DNA from: Spizellomyces punctatus DAOM BR117
Taxonomy: Eukaryota; Chytridiomycota; Chytridiomycetes; Spizellomycetales; Spizellomycetaceae
Length of the DNA stretch: 64,000 nt
Direction: 5' to 3'
Assembly (NCBI RefSeq): GCF_000182565.1
Contig: NW_015971542.1
Location: 765,736-829,735 of the forward strand
Shown here: positions 11,434 through 22,994 of the stretch, one piece after another
How the letters are laid out: each line of letters starts with the position of its first letter
Numbering within the stretch: position 1 is the first letter of the stretch
Made by a program: the position numbers and the translations under genes
Notes under the pieces: generated by a model
What the model saw: the letters and a program-made list of their open reading frames with translations, nothing else
Databases searched by the model: none
What the model was told of the DNA's origin: nothing

Positions 11434-12370
11434 ATGTTCACTGGCATTGTTGAAACCATGGGGACGATCGCAGAGATTGTCCCAATGGATACCACCTCGT
11501 CTGGTGGAGGTGGTTTCTCCATGACCATTGGTAATGCCGATGTGGTCCTCTCAGACGTGCATATCGGCGACAGCATTGCGGTGAACGGTATGTCCATCTC
11601 ATTAAGCAGGGTACAGCCCACTTGGAATCGATCCTTAAGTTTGCGTACCATAGGTGTATGTCTGACGGTCACAGAGTACAATGACGCTAGGACTTCATTC
11701 AAAGTAGGCATTGCGCCAGAGACCATACGGAAGACCAATTTTGGTCTGTAAATGACTATGATGGCTTTCTTTAGACTATTTGTTAATGCCATTTTTCAAA
11801 TCAACAGGCGATCTGAAGACTGGGGAGAAGGTCAACCTTGAGAGAGCAATGTTGGCGAGTACCCGGTTCGGTGGACACTTTGTTCAGGTAAACTCTTGAG
11901 GGTTTCCAAGACATATCTGGCACTGTGATTGACCCGGCTCATTGCGGATAAAGGGGCACGTTGACACAACAGTGCGAATACATTCCATAACACCTGACCC
12001 GCCAAACTCACTCATAATGCGGTTTACCGTACCCAAACCATCTGAAACTGGCAACATCGATTATCTGCGGTACATCATACCGAAGGGTTTTATCTCGCTG
12101 GACGGGACATCGCTAACAGTCGTCGACGTTGACAATGCCGATCGCACGTTTTCTGTAATGTTGATTGCGCATACGCAACAACATGTCATACTCCCTCAAA
12201 AGAAACCTGGTGAGAAGGTGAATGTGGAGGTAGATCAAGTCGGCAAATATGTCGAGAAAGTGGCGGTGGGAATGCTTCAAGGGAATGGGGAAGGAGACAG
12301 CGTCTTCTCTGAGATGATAAAGAAAATAGTAGACGACCGCGTTAAACAACTACTCTCTGCGACGCAATAG
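11434..12370 (+). CDS. RIB5: Riboflavin synthase alpha chain
   Basis: Four exons: 11434-11587, 11654-11743, 11808-11887, 11954-12370. The enzyme joins two molecules of 6,7-dimethyl-8-ribityllumazine to make riboflavin (EC 2.5.1.9). It starts with the invariant MFTGIVETMG and shows the two tandem lumazine-binding repeats: repeat 1 with IGDSIAVNGVCLTV and GEKVNLERAM, repeat 2 with GGHFVQGHVDTT, KGFISLDGTSLTVV and GEKVNVEVD. The C-terminal helix region (GKYVEKV) is present. Length (246 residues) is slightly above the bacterial norm because of a loop near residues 20-35 and a longer tail, as in other fungi. Confidence 0.96.
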
Positions 12371-12465
12371 TGGTTGTATGCATCATTACTACGGGAATGC
12401 GTATCTATTTTACGAACGCCTATGTGATAAGATATTCATACTTTTGCTATCATACATTCAACTTG

Positions 12466-13842
12466 TTACATCAAAATCTCATTGTGCTGGCTTGCTTTGA
12501 TATCCTTGTGTGGCAAAACAATGCAATTCCGAATCGCAATCTCGTCTGCAATGGTCACGTCCTTGCCCAGAATCGTAGCAGAAGGGATCTTGTAACCCTT
12601 GACAGTGGTATTCAAGGCTGTACTCTCCCCTGGGGCGCCTTCTACACGCGACCAGCTTCCCACCTTCGAGTCCCAGCCGATCACAGAGTTTAGAATACAC
12701 GAGTCATTTTTGATCTCGACATTGTCCAGCAGGATGGAATCACGCACACGCACACCGCGTCCAATCAGAACACGGGGGCCAATACTGACGTTAGGTCCAA
12801 GTCTGGCCGAGGGGTGGATGATAGCAGTTGGGTGAATGTAGGCGGGTTGAATCACTTCTGCAACTCCCTCGTCCGCTTTGTTCGTGATGTCGCTCAAGGA
12901 CGGCTTGGGTGCGTTAGACAGCTTTCGTGGCGCGGTATGGAAGAAGTGCTGAAGATACAACCGGTTCGCAGGGATGACTGAACTCCCTGTCTTGATCTGC
13001 ATCCAAAAGTCTTTGCCAGGCACACACACGTACGCGTAAAGCTTCTTGGCGGAGGTGAGCAAGCTAAGAACTTCTTGCTCAAGTTGAATTCGCTCTGATC
13101 CGCCTCGGATAGTAGAGTCGTCGATGCCCTGCTCCTCGAGCTTAGCTTGCCTCTGATCTATTGCCGCCCGCACCACCTCAAAAATCTCCTTGCGGAAGAG
13201 GTAAATACCACAGGAGATCATGTCCGAAAGGAAGGACTCTGGTTTTTCCACAAAATGAAGCACTTCGTGGGTTTCTGGATTGGCGACTACACATCCAAAC
13301 TTTGACACCAAAGATCGGTCAACTCTAATTCCCAAAATCGTGCTCACACCCTGATGCTTCAGGTGAAAGTCGAGCATGGCCTGCAATGGGAAGGAGGACG
13401 CGATGTCGGCATTGAGAACAAAGATTTGGTCAGGATCTCCACGGCTGATTTGATCACGGAAGTGGAAGAGACCGCCACCTGTACCAAGTGCCTGATACTC
13501 TCGTAGATATCTGGCGTTCACAATTTTTCAGTTAATACAAGCATGTCTTGCTGAATATCACCAAAGAGTCAAATGAGGCACTAACCTAATGGGCACATTT
13601 GGAAATTCCATTTGGATCTCTGTCAAGAACCGATCAAAGATGCTGTTCTCAAAGAACCCAACAATTAAAATCTCCTTCATTCCAGGGAGCTTCGCGAGTG
13701 CCGCCACATGATGGAAAATCATTGGGCGTCCAGCAATTGGAAAGAGGGGCTTCGGACAGTCCATCGACAATGGTCTAAACCGAGTGCCCACCGACGGGCC
13801 ACCAACAAGGATGACTCCTTTGAGACTTGGAGTGGTCGCCAT
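12466..13842 (-). CDS. GMPPA: GDP-mannose pyrophosphorylase A-like regulatory subunit
   Basis: Two exons: 13586-13842 and 12466-13510, 433 residues. N-terminal nucleotidyltransferase domain starts LKGVILVGGPSVGTRFRPLS (the signature loop of sugar-nucleotide pyrophosphorylases), followed by ALGTGGGLFHFRDQI, FVLNADI, FVEKPESFLSDMISCGIYLF. The C-terminal half has a left-handed hexapeptide repeat (HPTAIIHPSARLGPNVSIGP onward) ending HNEILM. In animals GMPPA is the feedback regulator that senses GDP-mannose and inhibits catalytic GMPPB. The extra residues in the GGP-x-GTRF loop favour the A over the B type. Chytrids need GDP-mannose for glycosylation and GPI anchors. The 3' end is tail to tail with RIB5, 95 bases apart. 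Confidence 0.9.
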
Positions 13843-14142
13843 TAGATAGGAGGTAACAGTGCTGTCACGATAAGATGGAGTGAATTTTCACGTTCCTTTT
13901 CAAAAAGCCTGGCGTCCAACAAGCAGATATCTGTCTGGCCAATACGCTGATTCGAAACATCGCGCACTTACCAAAGAGTGGACGTTAGCTGTGGAGGTTT
14001 GATGAGAGATGGCAATTTGCAGATGGACGGTGAAAGCTGCCGTCGCGTCAGGGCAAGTCTTACACGTGCAGCCGCGCCACATTTGGACTACCGGCCGCGC
14101 ATTGGTTTTTGGAAGAACTCGCCAACGCAATTCGCAAAACAA
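13843..14142. other. Divergent promoter region, GMPPA / WDR53-like
   Basis: 300 bases between divergent starts, without recognised elements. Plus-strand frame 13978-14142 is open upstream of the chosen WDR53-like ATG, so a longer N-terminus is possible. Confidence 0.35.
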
Positions 14143-15668
14143 ATGACACCGCCAGAGATCGTTTCGCCTTCGTTTATCCTGCGAGGACACACCGCACCCG
14201 TCTTGTGCTTGGACTTGTGCTCTAAAGCGACGGCCTCCAAAGTAGCGTCGGGGGCGGAAGACGGTACAGCGAGAGTTTGGTAAATATCGGTAATGGGCTG
14301 TACTCGGGTACACCTTACTTATTAGCCTCATGACCAGGGACATTGCTACGGCCAAATGCGTTCGAGGCTTGAGGGGGCTTGAAGAGAATACTGAAGTGTC
14401 AAGTGTTTGTTTTTCTGGGGACGACCTGCTGTATGTCGCTGCTGGCCACCAGGTACCGCGAGACATGTGGTCAAATTTCTGAAGCTTGGTCTGCTAACAT
14501 GCAAGTGTCCAGGTGCGGCTATTTGACCTCAGAAGTCCTGGCCTTGTTTTGAACCAATCGACTCAGATCGGTGTTTCTGCAGAGGATGAAATAAATCATG
14601 TATGCTTCATGTCAACTACAGCCCGTATATGTGAAAATTCAAGAACTCAGTGCCCGCTGATGTAAAAGAGTACTAGATCGCCTTGAACGAGAAACGAACC
14701 TTTTTGGCGACAGCTGACGATAGCGGACATGTAACCGTGACGGATCTACGCACAACTCGAGTATTCAAACGCTTCCGCCAGCGTCATGAAAACGTATGCA
14801 CTGCATGGCGTGTCGTCAAGGGCTTCCTGCCGATTTTATGTTGAAGTACCACCTTCTTCTAGTTAGCCACATGCGTTCGATTTCAGCCAAACAGATCTTG
14901 GGACGTGTGGAGTGGGGGAATGGACAGCACGCTAATTCACTGGGATTTTTCGAAAGGCTGTCCTGTCGAACAATTTCCTTTTGGTAATGTCTTATTGTAT
15001 TGCTATTGTAATAGTTTTCAAGCTAATCGGATGTCGTCAGCTACATCTGAACAATCGCAAAGCGCACAATCTGTCAACCCTCCCTTTGTGCATTCCCTCG
15101 AGTTTTCACCTGATGCCCGTTTACTTGCGGCCGGTCTTGGGGATGGTTCGGTAGCACTCCTCAATGTCAGTGGCAAGAAAAACGCCGATGCAGAGCGATC
15201 GACGCGGAAAGGCAGGTCGAGTTCTGCTTTGAAAGCTCGGTTAATGGATGGGCATAGCTGGGCTGTTAGCGCTGTGTGAGTATGGTGTCAGTTCACAGCC
15301 TGGCCTGGGACTCTGTATTCACTTGATTCTCTGACAGAACATTTCCACGTTGTGAGCGGGGACCACTACTATCGGGGGGAATTGACGGCAATATTGTACT
15401 GTGGGATATTCCAGCAAGCGATGGAGAAGGGGAAGGCGTCATTAAGCGGCGCTTGCATATAGGACGTAAAACTAATTGCCTAACTTCAGCATTTTGCTCT
15501 GCTCGAGGTTCTACAGAGGCAGCAAAGGACTCAACAAACCAGGCCGACGAATCGTTCCTAGTCTTTGGGGGAGGCACCTTGCTACCGGGACAACGCATAA
15601 CAGACACCGGAAAGCGTTCTGAAGGAGATATTGACGTGTTTGCAGTTTCATGGCCTGGATCAACGTGA
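14143..15668 (+). CDS. WDR53-like WD40 repeat protein
   Basis: Seven exons: 14143-14279, 14338-14452, 14513-14599, 14677-14793, 14863-14983, 15041-15275, 15338-15668. The product is a single WD40 propeller: LRGHTAPVLCLDL with ASGAEDGTARVWD, SVCFSGDDLLYVAAGHQVRL, EINHIALNEKRTFLATADDS, HENLATCVRFQP then WSGGMDSTLIHWDF, VHSLEFSPDARLLAAGLGDG, and a last blade SGGIDGNIVLWD. The pattern of blades, especially DEINHIALN and LATADDSG, matches WDR53, which in animals is a candidate CUL4-DDB1 substrate receptor. Function in fungi is not known. Start chosen at ATG 14143 because it immediately precedes the first blade. Confidence 0.8.
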
Positions 15669-15929
15669 CTCGGGATTTGATGACATTTAGTATCATCCAT
15701 CTGCTCTTGTAGAGTGGCATTTTACGCATAGCAGGAACTCGTCTGATGCATACCAATGCAAGTGGCACATGCCCTACTACTCTAGTTCTCCAGATTGAGA
15801 GATAGAATCCTAGTCTATGTACAAGTGTGCTAAAAACAAAATCCCCTTGCCATTGGCCTTCGCCACTCCATATGCCAGCATATTGTATCCCAAACGGTAT
15901 ACTCGTTTAATGAGCAGCTTAGCAGGATA

Positions 15930-17047
15930 TCAATTACTCTGAGTATCATCGTCAAAGAAGTCCATGGATGTATCGGGAGGACGAGTAGCTCGGGATACAC
16001 TATTCGATCGAGCTACCCGTTGTCGTGATAAGTCTCGTTTCGGTCTTATCATGCGCTTGCGTGGCGATGCCCTGTTCGGTTCCAGTCGCGGAGCTCGAGG
16101 TCTCACGACGGATCGTGGTACGGAAGAGTCAGTCGATCCACTGTCATCATCAGAATCTTGTACTTCCGTAATTCGGGGCCCTGGCGGATTCTTTGGTCGT
16201 ACTTCTGAAGTGGTATTGGCTAAATTTAATGCCACTTGCCCCTACGGGTATCTTTAGAATACTAGAAAGGGACGTGAGCTCCAACTATGCATGGACATAC
16301 CGAAAGCACCGCTTGAATGATCTTGTTCCGGATGGTGTTAAATGCAGTTTGTCCCCATTGTATGACCATCTGTCTTGCTGCTTCTTGCGCCTTTCCCATT
16401 GCGCTATCAATCTCTGGTTCATGTTTTGCCAATGCTGGCTGCAGAAACTGATTGTACAGCACGAGTGATCCCTGAGCGTGTATTGAGGGAAGTAAATTTC
16501 AAGTCGCCAAGCCAACAGAAGAATTGGAGTCTTACCTGAGTGTAAGGCAAGACCAACCATAAGATAATAATGAGCTTTAGCTCATAGTACAATGGAAGCC
16601 TGACGTAATTCGAATGACGACAAATCAGTAACCCGCGCTCTGCGGTAGATTTCCTATTTGACTCACCAAAATAGAAGAGTATCTCCAGCAATCTCCAAGA
16701 TGGTGAAAAAGCTCATCACGATCCAATGTATGAGCCATCGGTCTAGTGCTCCTGCGTCACGGGCCTTAACAGCCTATATGAGAGAGTATCACTTAGAAAT
16801 CCGACCGTTTTGAGAGAACGAGTGGGATCCTTTTCGACATACCTTGTATGAGAGGTAAGCAGGATACAGATAGCCTGCGAGATTCCTATACAAAGCCAGG
16901 GTTGAGCGACGTTTGAGGTCCCACCATGATGCTGCAAGCACACATACCCGACAACACGCGATAAATAATAAATGACAACCATGACTACCGCAAGACGACC
17001 TTGTTTACAGCACCCTGTTGTTCGAACCCACCTTGCGTGGCGAACAT
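15930..17047 (-). CDS. REEP / TB2-DP1-HVA22 family ER membrane protein
   Basis: Six exons: 17032-17047, 16843-16931, 16667-16773, 16536-16599, 16301-16471, 15930-16241, coding 252 residues. The first coding exon has only 16 bases (MFATQ). The TB2/DP1/HVA22 core is clear: RNLAGYLYPAYLSYKAVKAR, WLMHWIVMSFFTILEIAGD, LPLYYELKLIIILWLVLPYT, GSLVLYNQFLQPALAKHEPE, followed by an amphipathic helix. Proteins of this family form hairpins that curve ER tubules. The tail (about residues 150-252) is disordered and rich in Arg, Ser and Pro, ending DFFDDDTQSN. The N-terminus before the hairpin is shorter than in Yop1, more like REEP1-4 or plant HVA22, so a microtubule-linking role for the basic tail is possible but speculative. 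Confidence 0.88.
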
Positions 17048-17702
17048 GAGGGAACTCAATCCCACGATGGCTACTGGAGATGGGGCGGACGGACAGTGGT
17101 GGCTTCGAGGTCGGTGCGAGTTGGGCAAAGTTGGTCCCAATTTGGTTCCATCTGCGGACTTGGATGCTTAGCTCATGATACACGTGATTTAGTTTTTTTT
17201 TGGTTTTCAAAAGTCGCTCGGCCATCTTTTTGTTGAGCATCTCTTTAGCACTGATTTCATATCCCATCCCCCACAGGTGAGTTTATCTCAGTTCTGACAA
17301 TGATGTGTGGTCGTCTGGGCGTACTCGCGCGCAGTGTAATGATTGCACAAGTTATATCCATTCTCTGACTGGGTCGCTGCCTTGCACCGCTTTTTTGGGA
17401 ACGTTGGGATGAGGTTCTCTTATTTCGGCTTCCTCCTGGAAAGTTGGGGCATGGTGGGACGGGGTTGTTGAGGGGAATCAAACTTTAGAGGTGGTGGTAA
17501 TTTCTGTCTTGCCGATTGTGGGAAGATGGGGATTTTCCCTGTCTCAAGAGTAGGTTCTTTTCGTTTTCACCTTTGTTAATGGCTCAAAGACGATCTTACG
17601 GTTCTGAACATTGCGCGGGGATCCCCAGTTGACCTTCTCTGCACGCTTCAACATGCACTTTTCCTAACTCTCCTTTTCTGGCGACGTTTAGAGCCAATCA
17701 CA
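17048..17702. other. Divergent region, REEP-family / NOP10
   Basis: 655 bases without a supportable gene. Contains T-rich runs (17192-17202) and G-rich segments on the plus strand near 17440-17540. Minus-strand frames here lack family features. Confidence 0.4.
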
Positions 17703-17965
17703 ATGCATTTGATGTACTATCTTGACGAGAGTGGCAAGCGTGTCTACACGCTAAAGAAGCTCACTCCCGAAGGTTCTGTCACCAAGTCCGCCCATCCAGG
17801 TTTGCATTATGATGGATTCCGTGTTTTATTTTGTTAAGAGTACTGACGCAGTCCAATCTTCTAGCCCGCTTTTCCCCAGACGACAAATACTCCCGCCACC
17901 GAGTAACATTGAAGCGCCGATTCGGATTGTTACCCACACAGCAAGCGGCAAAAACCTCGTACTAG
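17703..17965 (+). CDS. NOP10: H/ACA snoRNP subunit NOP10
   Basis: Two exons: 17703-17799 and 17865-17965, 65 residues. NOP10 is a core subunit of H/ACA ribonucleoproteins with dyskerin/Cbf5, Nhp2 and Gar1, acting in nucleolar rRNA pseudouridylation. The sequence opens [19 protein letters not shown] and has the invariant [18 protein letters not shown] and [10 protein letters not shown]. Length is typical. As in other eukaryotes the zinc-binding cysteines of archaeal Nop10 are absent. The minus strand carries a long open frame across exon 2, judged a shadow. Confidence 0.97.
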
Positions 17966-18529
17966 CGTAGCATGAACTCACCATATATGCGACCAGTTTG
18001 GCACGAGCGGGGACAAGCACAGGATCGTGGATCACCAGCGCTCGACTGATGACATCGACTGCTGGACGCAGTCCCGCCAATGAGAGTAGGCTGAAACTCT
18101 GTTGGGGTGGGATTCTTGGCCTGTCCCGCTTGGCAACGCTTCTTTTGTACTGTATTACTTGCATTTGATTGTATTTTTTTGTAATTAATTTATCATCAGG
18201 CTGAATTATTCCTGGTGGGCGGATGGCATCGCTTTTGAGATGATCCAACCGAATGTCCTTGCCGGCTTCATTCACCAGCCCAAGGAACGACTAGTAGTTT
18301 TGTAGTGCGTTACCCGGTCTTCAGACCGAGAAACCACACTAGCGAGCCTCTCCCTTTAGCCAAATAAACATCCACAGTCTTACGAGACTGTTTATAAATC
18401 AAAAGTTAACAACGTGTACTGAGTGCTGACGAGGAACCTTCAACCTAATTGCAGTAGACTCAAGACGATGACAACCGACACGCGAAACGTGATGGGACGT
18501 ACAAGATCTGTGACGATCATAACGCGCGA
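17966..18529. other. Intergenic region NOP10 / WD40 gene
   Basis: About 560 bases. A plus-strand frame from about 18461 is open into the WD40 gene and may be its upstream coding exon. A minus-strand frame (17826-18275) is open for 149 codons but overlaps NOP10 exon 2 and has no known motif. Confidence 0.35.
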
Positions 18530-19913
18530 ATGCACGCAACACCGCGAGGCAAGGAGCTGCATATGGGCAGCGCATTGCGCACCAAAACAACATTCGGTGT
18601 GGAAGGAGTCGGTAAGCTGCCCGTCAGTCAAGTGACTATTTTACTGTTTTCCTCATGCCCGCTACTTCCCAGGCGGAGGAGGAACTGGTTATTCTCAATA
18701 TCTACCTAGGAATGACGCCAGACTTTCGCTTTTCCCCAGTAGCCTCCCGAACGCCCCTCTGCCCGCCGCCCATGCAACCCCCTTATCAGAGCGCCCTCTC
18801 CTATGCCTCGACTTGCACCCTTCACAAAAGCATATAGTAGTCGGTTCCTCCGACCACGCGCTATATGTCCTTTCTCTACCCACTCTCAAACTCACGCGTA
18901 CGCTTTACACCAAACGCAGTGGACACACTGAGTGGGTAACATGCTGCGTCGCACTTCCGTCTGGCCGCGTTCTTTCGGGCGGAATGGACTCGAGGCTCCT
19001 CCTATGGGACGCGCACGCGCCAGTGTGCTCCGAGCTGCGAGGGCACGACGGGTCAGTGACGAGTGTCAAAGTAGATAGAGGAGAGCGTATTGCTGTGTCC
19101 AGTTCATATGACGGGACGGTACGTGCATGGGATTTGAATAAAGGCCGGCTAATGTCATCTTGGGGTGGCGATTTTGAGGGCAATTTGGCAAGCGGTGACT
19201 ATATGGCGGCAACGAGGAATCCTATATTGGAGGTCCTATGGAGTCCGAGTGAGCAAAGTGCGGGAAACTCTGCGCCATCTGACCGATTGGTGGCATCTAC
19301 AAGAGAAGGGAGATTACTGGTTTTTGATATGGATGCAAAATCTTCTGCGCCTACAGCTGTGATTCGGGCACATAATGGTCCCGTTCGCCATGTGCTAGTG
19401 GGATCTCATCCATCACTTATCATATCTGCGGGAAATCTGGACGGTGCAATAAAAACCTTTGATTTACGCATCCCGCCAGACCGAGGACGTTGTGTGCGCA
19501 AGATTGAAAATCTGCATGCTGGCGGGGTGACCAACCTGGTCGCATGTGGGGACCAACTTGTTAGCACAGGAGGAGGAGACGGGACGCTAAAGGTCATGGA
19601 TGGAAAATCGCTGCAAGTAACGAACACCATTATGGCGGCTCATGCACCAACTGGGTCTCCCGGAGCATCGGCATATGCAGTCTGTCCGTATCAAAACGGC
19701 ATCTTGTCGTCCTGGGGGAATGGTAAATTGGTGGGCCACAATCTTGACCACGGAAAAAGGACTGTTGAGTTCGATGGCACTGCTCAAGGAATCAAAAATG
19801 CATTGAGAGCTCTTGTGGTGACAGGTAATGGAGAGGTCGGAGCTGTGATAGGAGCAGGCGATGACGGGGTCGCTGTAGGGTGGACGGCTACTCGTCAAGC
19901 AATCCCTGGCTGA
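18530..19913 (+). CDS. WD40 repeat protein of unknown function
   Basis: Two exons: 18530-18611 and 18673-19913, at least 413 residues. The N-terminal part is Gly/Pro-rich (FGVEGVGGGGTGYSQYLP). The rest is one propeller: LCLDLHPSQKHIVVGSSDHA, HTEWVTCCVALPSGRVLSGG with LLLWD, RGHDGSVTSVKV with SSSYDGTVRAWDL, VRHVLVGSHPSLIISAGNLD with TFDLR, and GGVTNLVACGDQLVSTGGGD. ATG 18530 is the first in-frame Met, but the frame stays open to about 18461 behind a CAGTAG acceptor, so more N-terminal sequence is likely. No closer family recognised; the neighbours give no hint. Confidence 0.8.
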
Positions 19914-20071
19914 ATCATCAGGGCACGAATAAACACATGTCGTACAATGCACACAGGATTTAATTTCTGCACGAATGCAACGAGGGAATATAGTAACAGA
20001 TGAAGCAACCCGAATGGCAACTACCACACACCATCATTTGCGTCCTAGGAAGCTACCCAACAATATGCCAA

Positions 20072-22440
20072 CTATTCACTATCTGACAGAAGCAAGTCAC
20101 CAGCGTCCTCATCGTCGTGCACTTTCAGTCTAAACTGAGCGACTAGCGAGACGTGGTCACTTGGAACTCGAGGTGTGGGCAGCTTTCCGGTAGTTTCTTT
20201 CTCAGTCGGCGGTTTAAGGTATCGTAAACACTCAAGGACTGTCGAAGGTTTTTTAATGTTTCCTGGGTGGGAGCGAGCTTGAGCTCGCAATCCACCAATG
20301 AAAATGTAATCCATGACTTCCTTGTCGTTCTCATGCCATGAGGTAAAATATGGCCGTTTTGTTTGGGGATCCACATATGGTGAGTACACCGACAGTAACT
20401 CAAATGGATGTCGCACGAATCCTCCTGCCGTGTCGCGGTCCTGACGTCTCTGGAACGCTGGAGAGGCCTCCCAAGCCGTCCCTATCCACGGGGCAGAAGA
20501 TTGAGTTACGGATTGAGCTGGCGGATCCTCAATGAATTCTGGAAGATCCAGATCAGCATCAATGTCCAGGTCCATTTTCACAACCTCTGAGACGGAAAAG
20601 GACTGTTGCAGATGCGTTGTTGTTTTGTGCCCCTTCTCCACTGTGATAGTGGCACTCGCACAACTTGTCGTAACCCCCATGCTCAGGGAGGACTGCTGTG
20701 ACTGGCGAGGAAAGCTCGATTGCAGCAGGGGTAATAGTTGTGGCTTTTTGCCTTTTCTACTTTGCTTGTCAAATTGTCCTGACATGTTTTTAGGATCGGC
20801 GTCGGCCATATTCATGACACCTAAGACACCAAGTCGGTTAGGATGACGTTATCGAGAAACCGTAGAAAAGATTGTTAATACCCGAAACCAAAAAATTGTA
20901 AAGAACGCTCCCCGGGTTCAAATTAAAGTCTCCGCAGAGCACTAAATGAATGGGGAAGTAGATAAGTACACCTTTTCCGGTCAATTCTGTTTACCTCCCA
21001 TACCCAGCGGGACATTGGCACCGGACTGTTTCTCATGGTCCTCAATCATTTCCTTCATGTATTGGGTCAATTTGAGAAATTGAGTAAGCTTGACGTCTCC
21101 GCGCGATGGTGACCACAATAGATGCGTGGTAGCCACGCATATCTTCCGTCCTATGGAACAAGCTCCTTAAACGGCCCCAAATCCAACAAAGGTGTAACAC
21201 TATATACCGAGGTTTGGGTCTCGAAGGATCATAATGATTGCTACGTTATCTTTGGCTGGATGATATTGGATATGTTGATAACACTCAACAAAGAACCTTT
21301 GCACAAATACTGTGAGCATCAAATGTCCATCAGTAAGCTTTCAGCAATCATTACCTCTTGGCCTTCACAAAGATCGCTACGCCGTCTGTTTTGGTTCCAG
21401 TACATCGTACATATGTGCCCTTGTACCCGTGTCGTGCAAGTTCTGGCTCGAAGAATGACCCAAAGTATCGGTCATCCACTTCCTTGGAATCGAGAGGTCA
21501 GGGACAATGACAAAATAGCGGTTGAACAAGAGAGCAGTCTTACCTGTAGACACACAATATCACAGTTTCTGTCTAATGCCGGTTTAGTTGCTTGCTGATA
21601 GGCCGAGATCGCATGACCGGACTGGACCGGCGACAAACGTACCAGCAATTTCCTTTACAATATTTGGTCCACGAACGGTCCACTTTAGAACTTGTTGCCC
21701 ATATTGCTTTTGCTGCGATCCGTAAAGCCACGAGTGGGCATTTGCCAATGACGGGGCCAAACAGTTGTAGGTCATCAGTGTGAATGTGCAATCTAAATAT
21801 CTCTTTCATTAGCAGCGTAATTGCATTAGATCCCTTTTAAATAGTGCAACATACCATTATCATCCTTCTCTGGGGGAGCATCAGGCATCCAAGTTCTCTC
21901 TAGGGGCTTGAACCGTGGTCGAACTTCTTCGTTGGGACTTGAAGATCGCCTTCTGCTTTTCGGCGAACCCTTCCGAGGGTAACTACCGGAGCGCTCAACG
22001 TCGTACTTGTTTCCTCGCGACTGTTTGGAAACATACTCTTGTCGTCGAGCGTCCCAAGCGGGGGATCTTGAACTTTCAGAGGACGAAGACTGTGAGTATC
22101 GACGGCGATGTGGACCGGCGTCCCGCTGTGGCGTGCAAATGTCATCCTTTAGCTCTCTCGTTGTAGGTGTAGCCGAATGCCGCTCGTGCGATCGTCCTTT
22201 CCGGCTCTGCCGTGGGTGACGTCGACTAGCTTCATGGCCATGCTCGTCAGATGCGGTGCTTGTGCTACTGTACTCTCCAGTGCCCGATACTTTAGTATAA
22301 TATCTGTCAGTCATGTCAGAGTAGATTGATGTGATCCCAAAGGCAAGACGCTGATATGCATGAGGCTTAAAAGTTCCGTTAAACAACCTCGTCAACGACA
22401 TGAACGTCGGGCAAAAGGTTGTGGGGCTCACTGATGACAT
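20072..22440 (-). CDS. Angel/CCR4-type endonuclease-exonuclease-phosphatase (EEP) nuclease
   Basis: Eight exons: 21855-22440, 21643-21792, 21544-21572, 21355-21482, 21208-21296, 20995-21150, 20882-20941, 20072-20820, coding about 648 residues from ATG 22440. Residues about 1-195 are disordered and rich in Arg/Ser. The EEP domain has all catalytic motifs: FTLMTYNCLAP (Asn), DIVCLQEVD (Glu), GTKTDGVAIF, ATTHLLWSP (His), LCGDFNLNPGS (Asp, Asn), MDYIFI and SDHVSL (Asp, His). These enzymes are 3' exonucleases or deadenylases, or 2',3'-cyclic phosphatases (Angel/Ngl/CCR4 group). There is no leucine-rich repeat, so it is not CCR4 itself. An acidic insertion of about 140 residues splits the domain before the last strands. 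ATG 22551 would add 37 residues. Confidence 0.9.
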
Positions 22441-22564
22441 GTCGATGACTAACGGGGTCACGTGCGTTATTTTTGTTTTTAAAAAGTCGATCGCCGCGCA
22501 CTTTTTGGTCTCTTCAGCTTTTCTTCTCCAGCAGATGAAGATCGCCTCCATCCCTTCCTACAAG

Positions 22565-22768
22565 CTATGCGTGCAGTTGCCGTTGTTTTCGTAGGAAGCG
22601 ATTACGATGATCTACGTTTGCGGCAGTCTTTGCTACCAATGACATTGACATATTGGACTCTTTGGTGATGAAATAACTTGCTCCTAAACCCAGCTCTTCG
22701 AAATGCACACATTTTGTTGCGTTCGTGAGAAGGCAGTTTTTCTGAATCGAGTCGAAATGGTCTGCCAT
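22565..22768 (-). CDS. Doubtful small ORF (67 aa)
   Basis: Single open frame MADHFDSIQKNCLLTNATKC onward, in the gap upstream of the EEP nuclease gene and on the same strand. The composition looks protein-like and the frame opens right after a good ATG context, but no family is recognised and there is no supporting splice or promoter signal. It may be a separate short gene, the start of a longer spliced gene, or chance. Confidence 0.22.
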   Translation of the reverse strand: MADHFDSIQKNCLLTNATKCVHFEELGLGASYFITKESNMSMSLVAKTAANVDHRNRFLRKQRQLHA

Positions 22769-22994
22769 ACACTCTGCTTTTTGCTCACGTCAGTGTCAAA
22801 CTATGACCTGTCTGTCGAGTAGTTGAGAGCGATATGCCATATTTCATGTTACAAATGTAAATCCTATACTACAATTCTCGCGAGCACGGCCTGCCAACAC
22901 GTATTGAAAAAATGAAAAACTGGCCAGTGCTCTCATGCTGCGCAAGCGATACACCATTCCTGCAGACCCATTCCACCTTTTAGCAGAACCATAT

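Noticed and set aside
12479-12835. Frames on both strands inside GMPPA exon 2
   Set aside because: Shadows of the real hexapeptide-repeat coding sequence.
17021-17035. GGTTCGAAC-like B box on the minus strand, possible tRNA gene
   Set aside because: No A box or cloverleaf around it; it lies in the first intron of the REEP-family gene.
16743-17267. Minus-strand 174-codon frame across the REEP-family 5' region
   Set aside because: The conserved RNLAGYLYPAYLSYK lies in another frame, reached by a normal intron; this frame is a mix of leader, intron and out-of-frame exon.
17826-18275. Minus-strand open frame of 149 codons overlapping NOP10 exon 2
   Set aside because: It runs antisense through a conserved exon and shows no known motif; a GTGAGT after codon about 94 could be a donor but no sensible acceptor exon was found outside NOP10.
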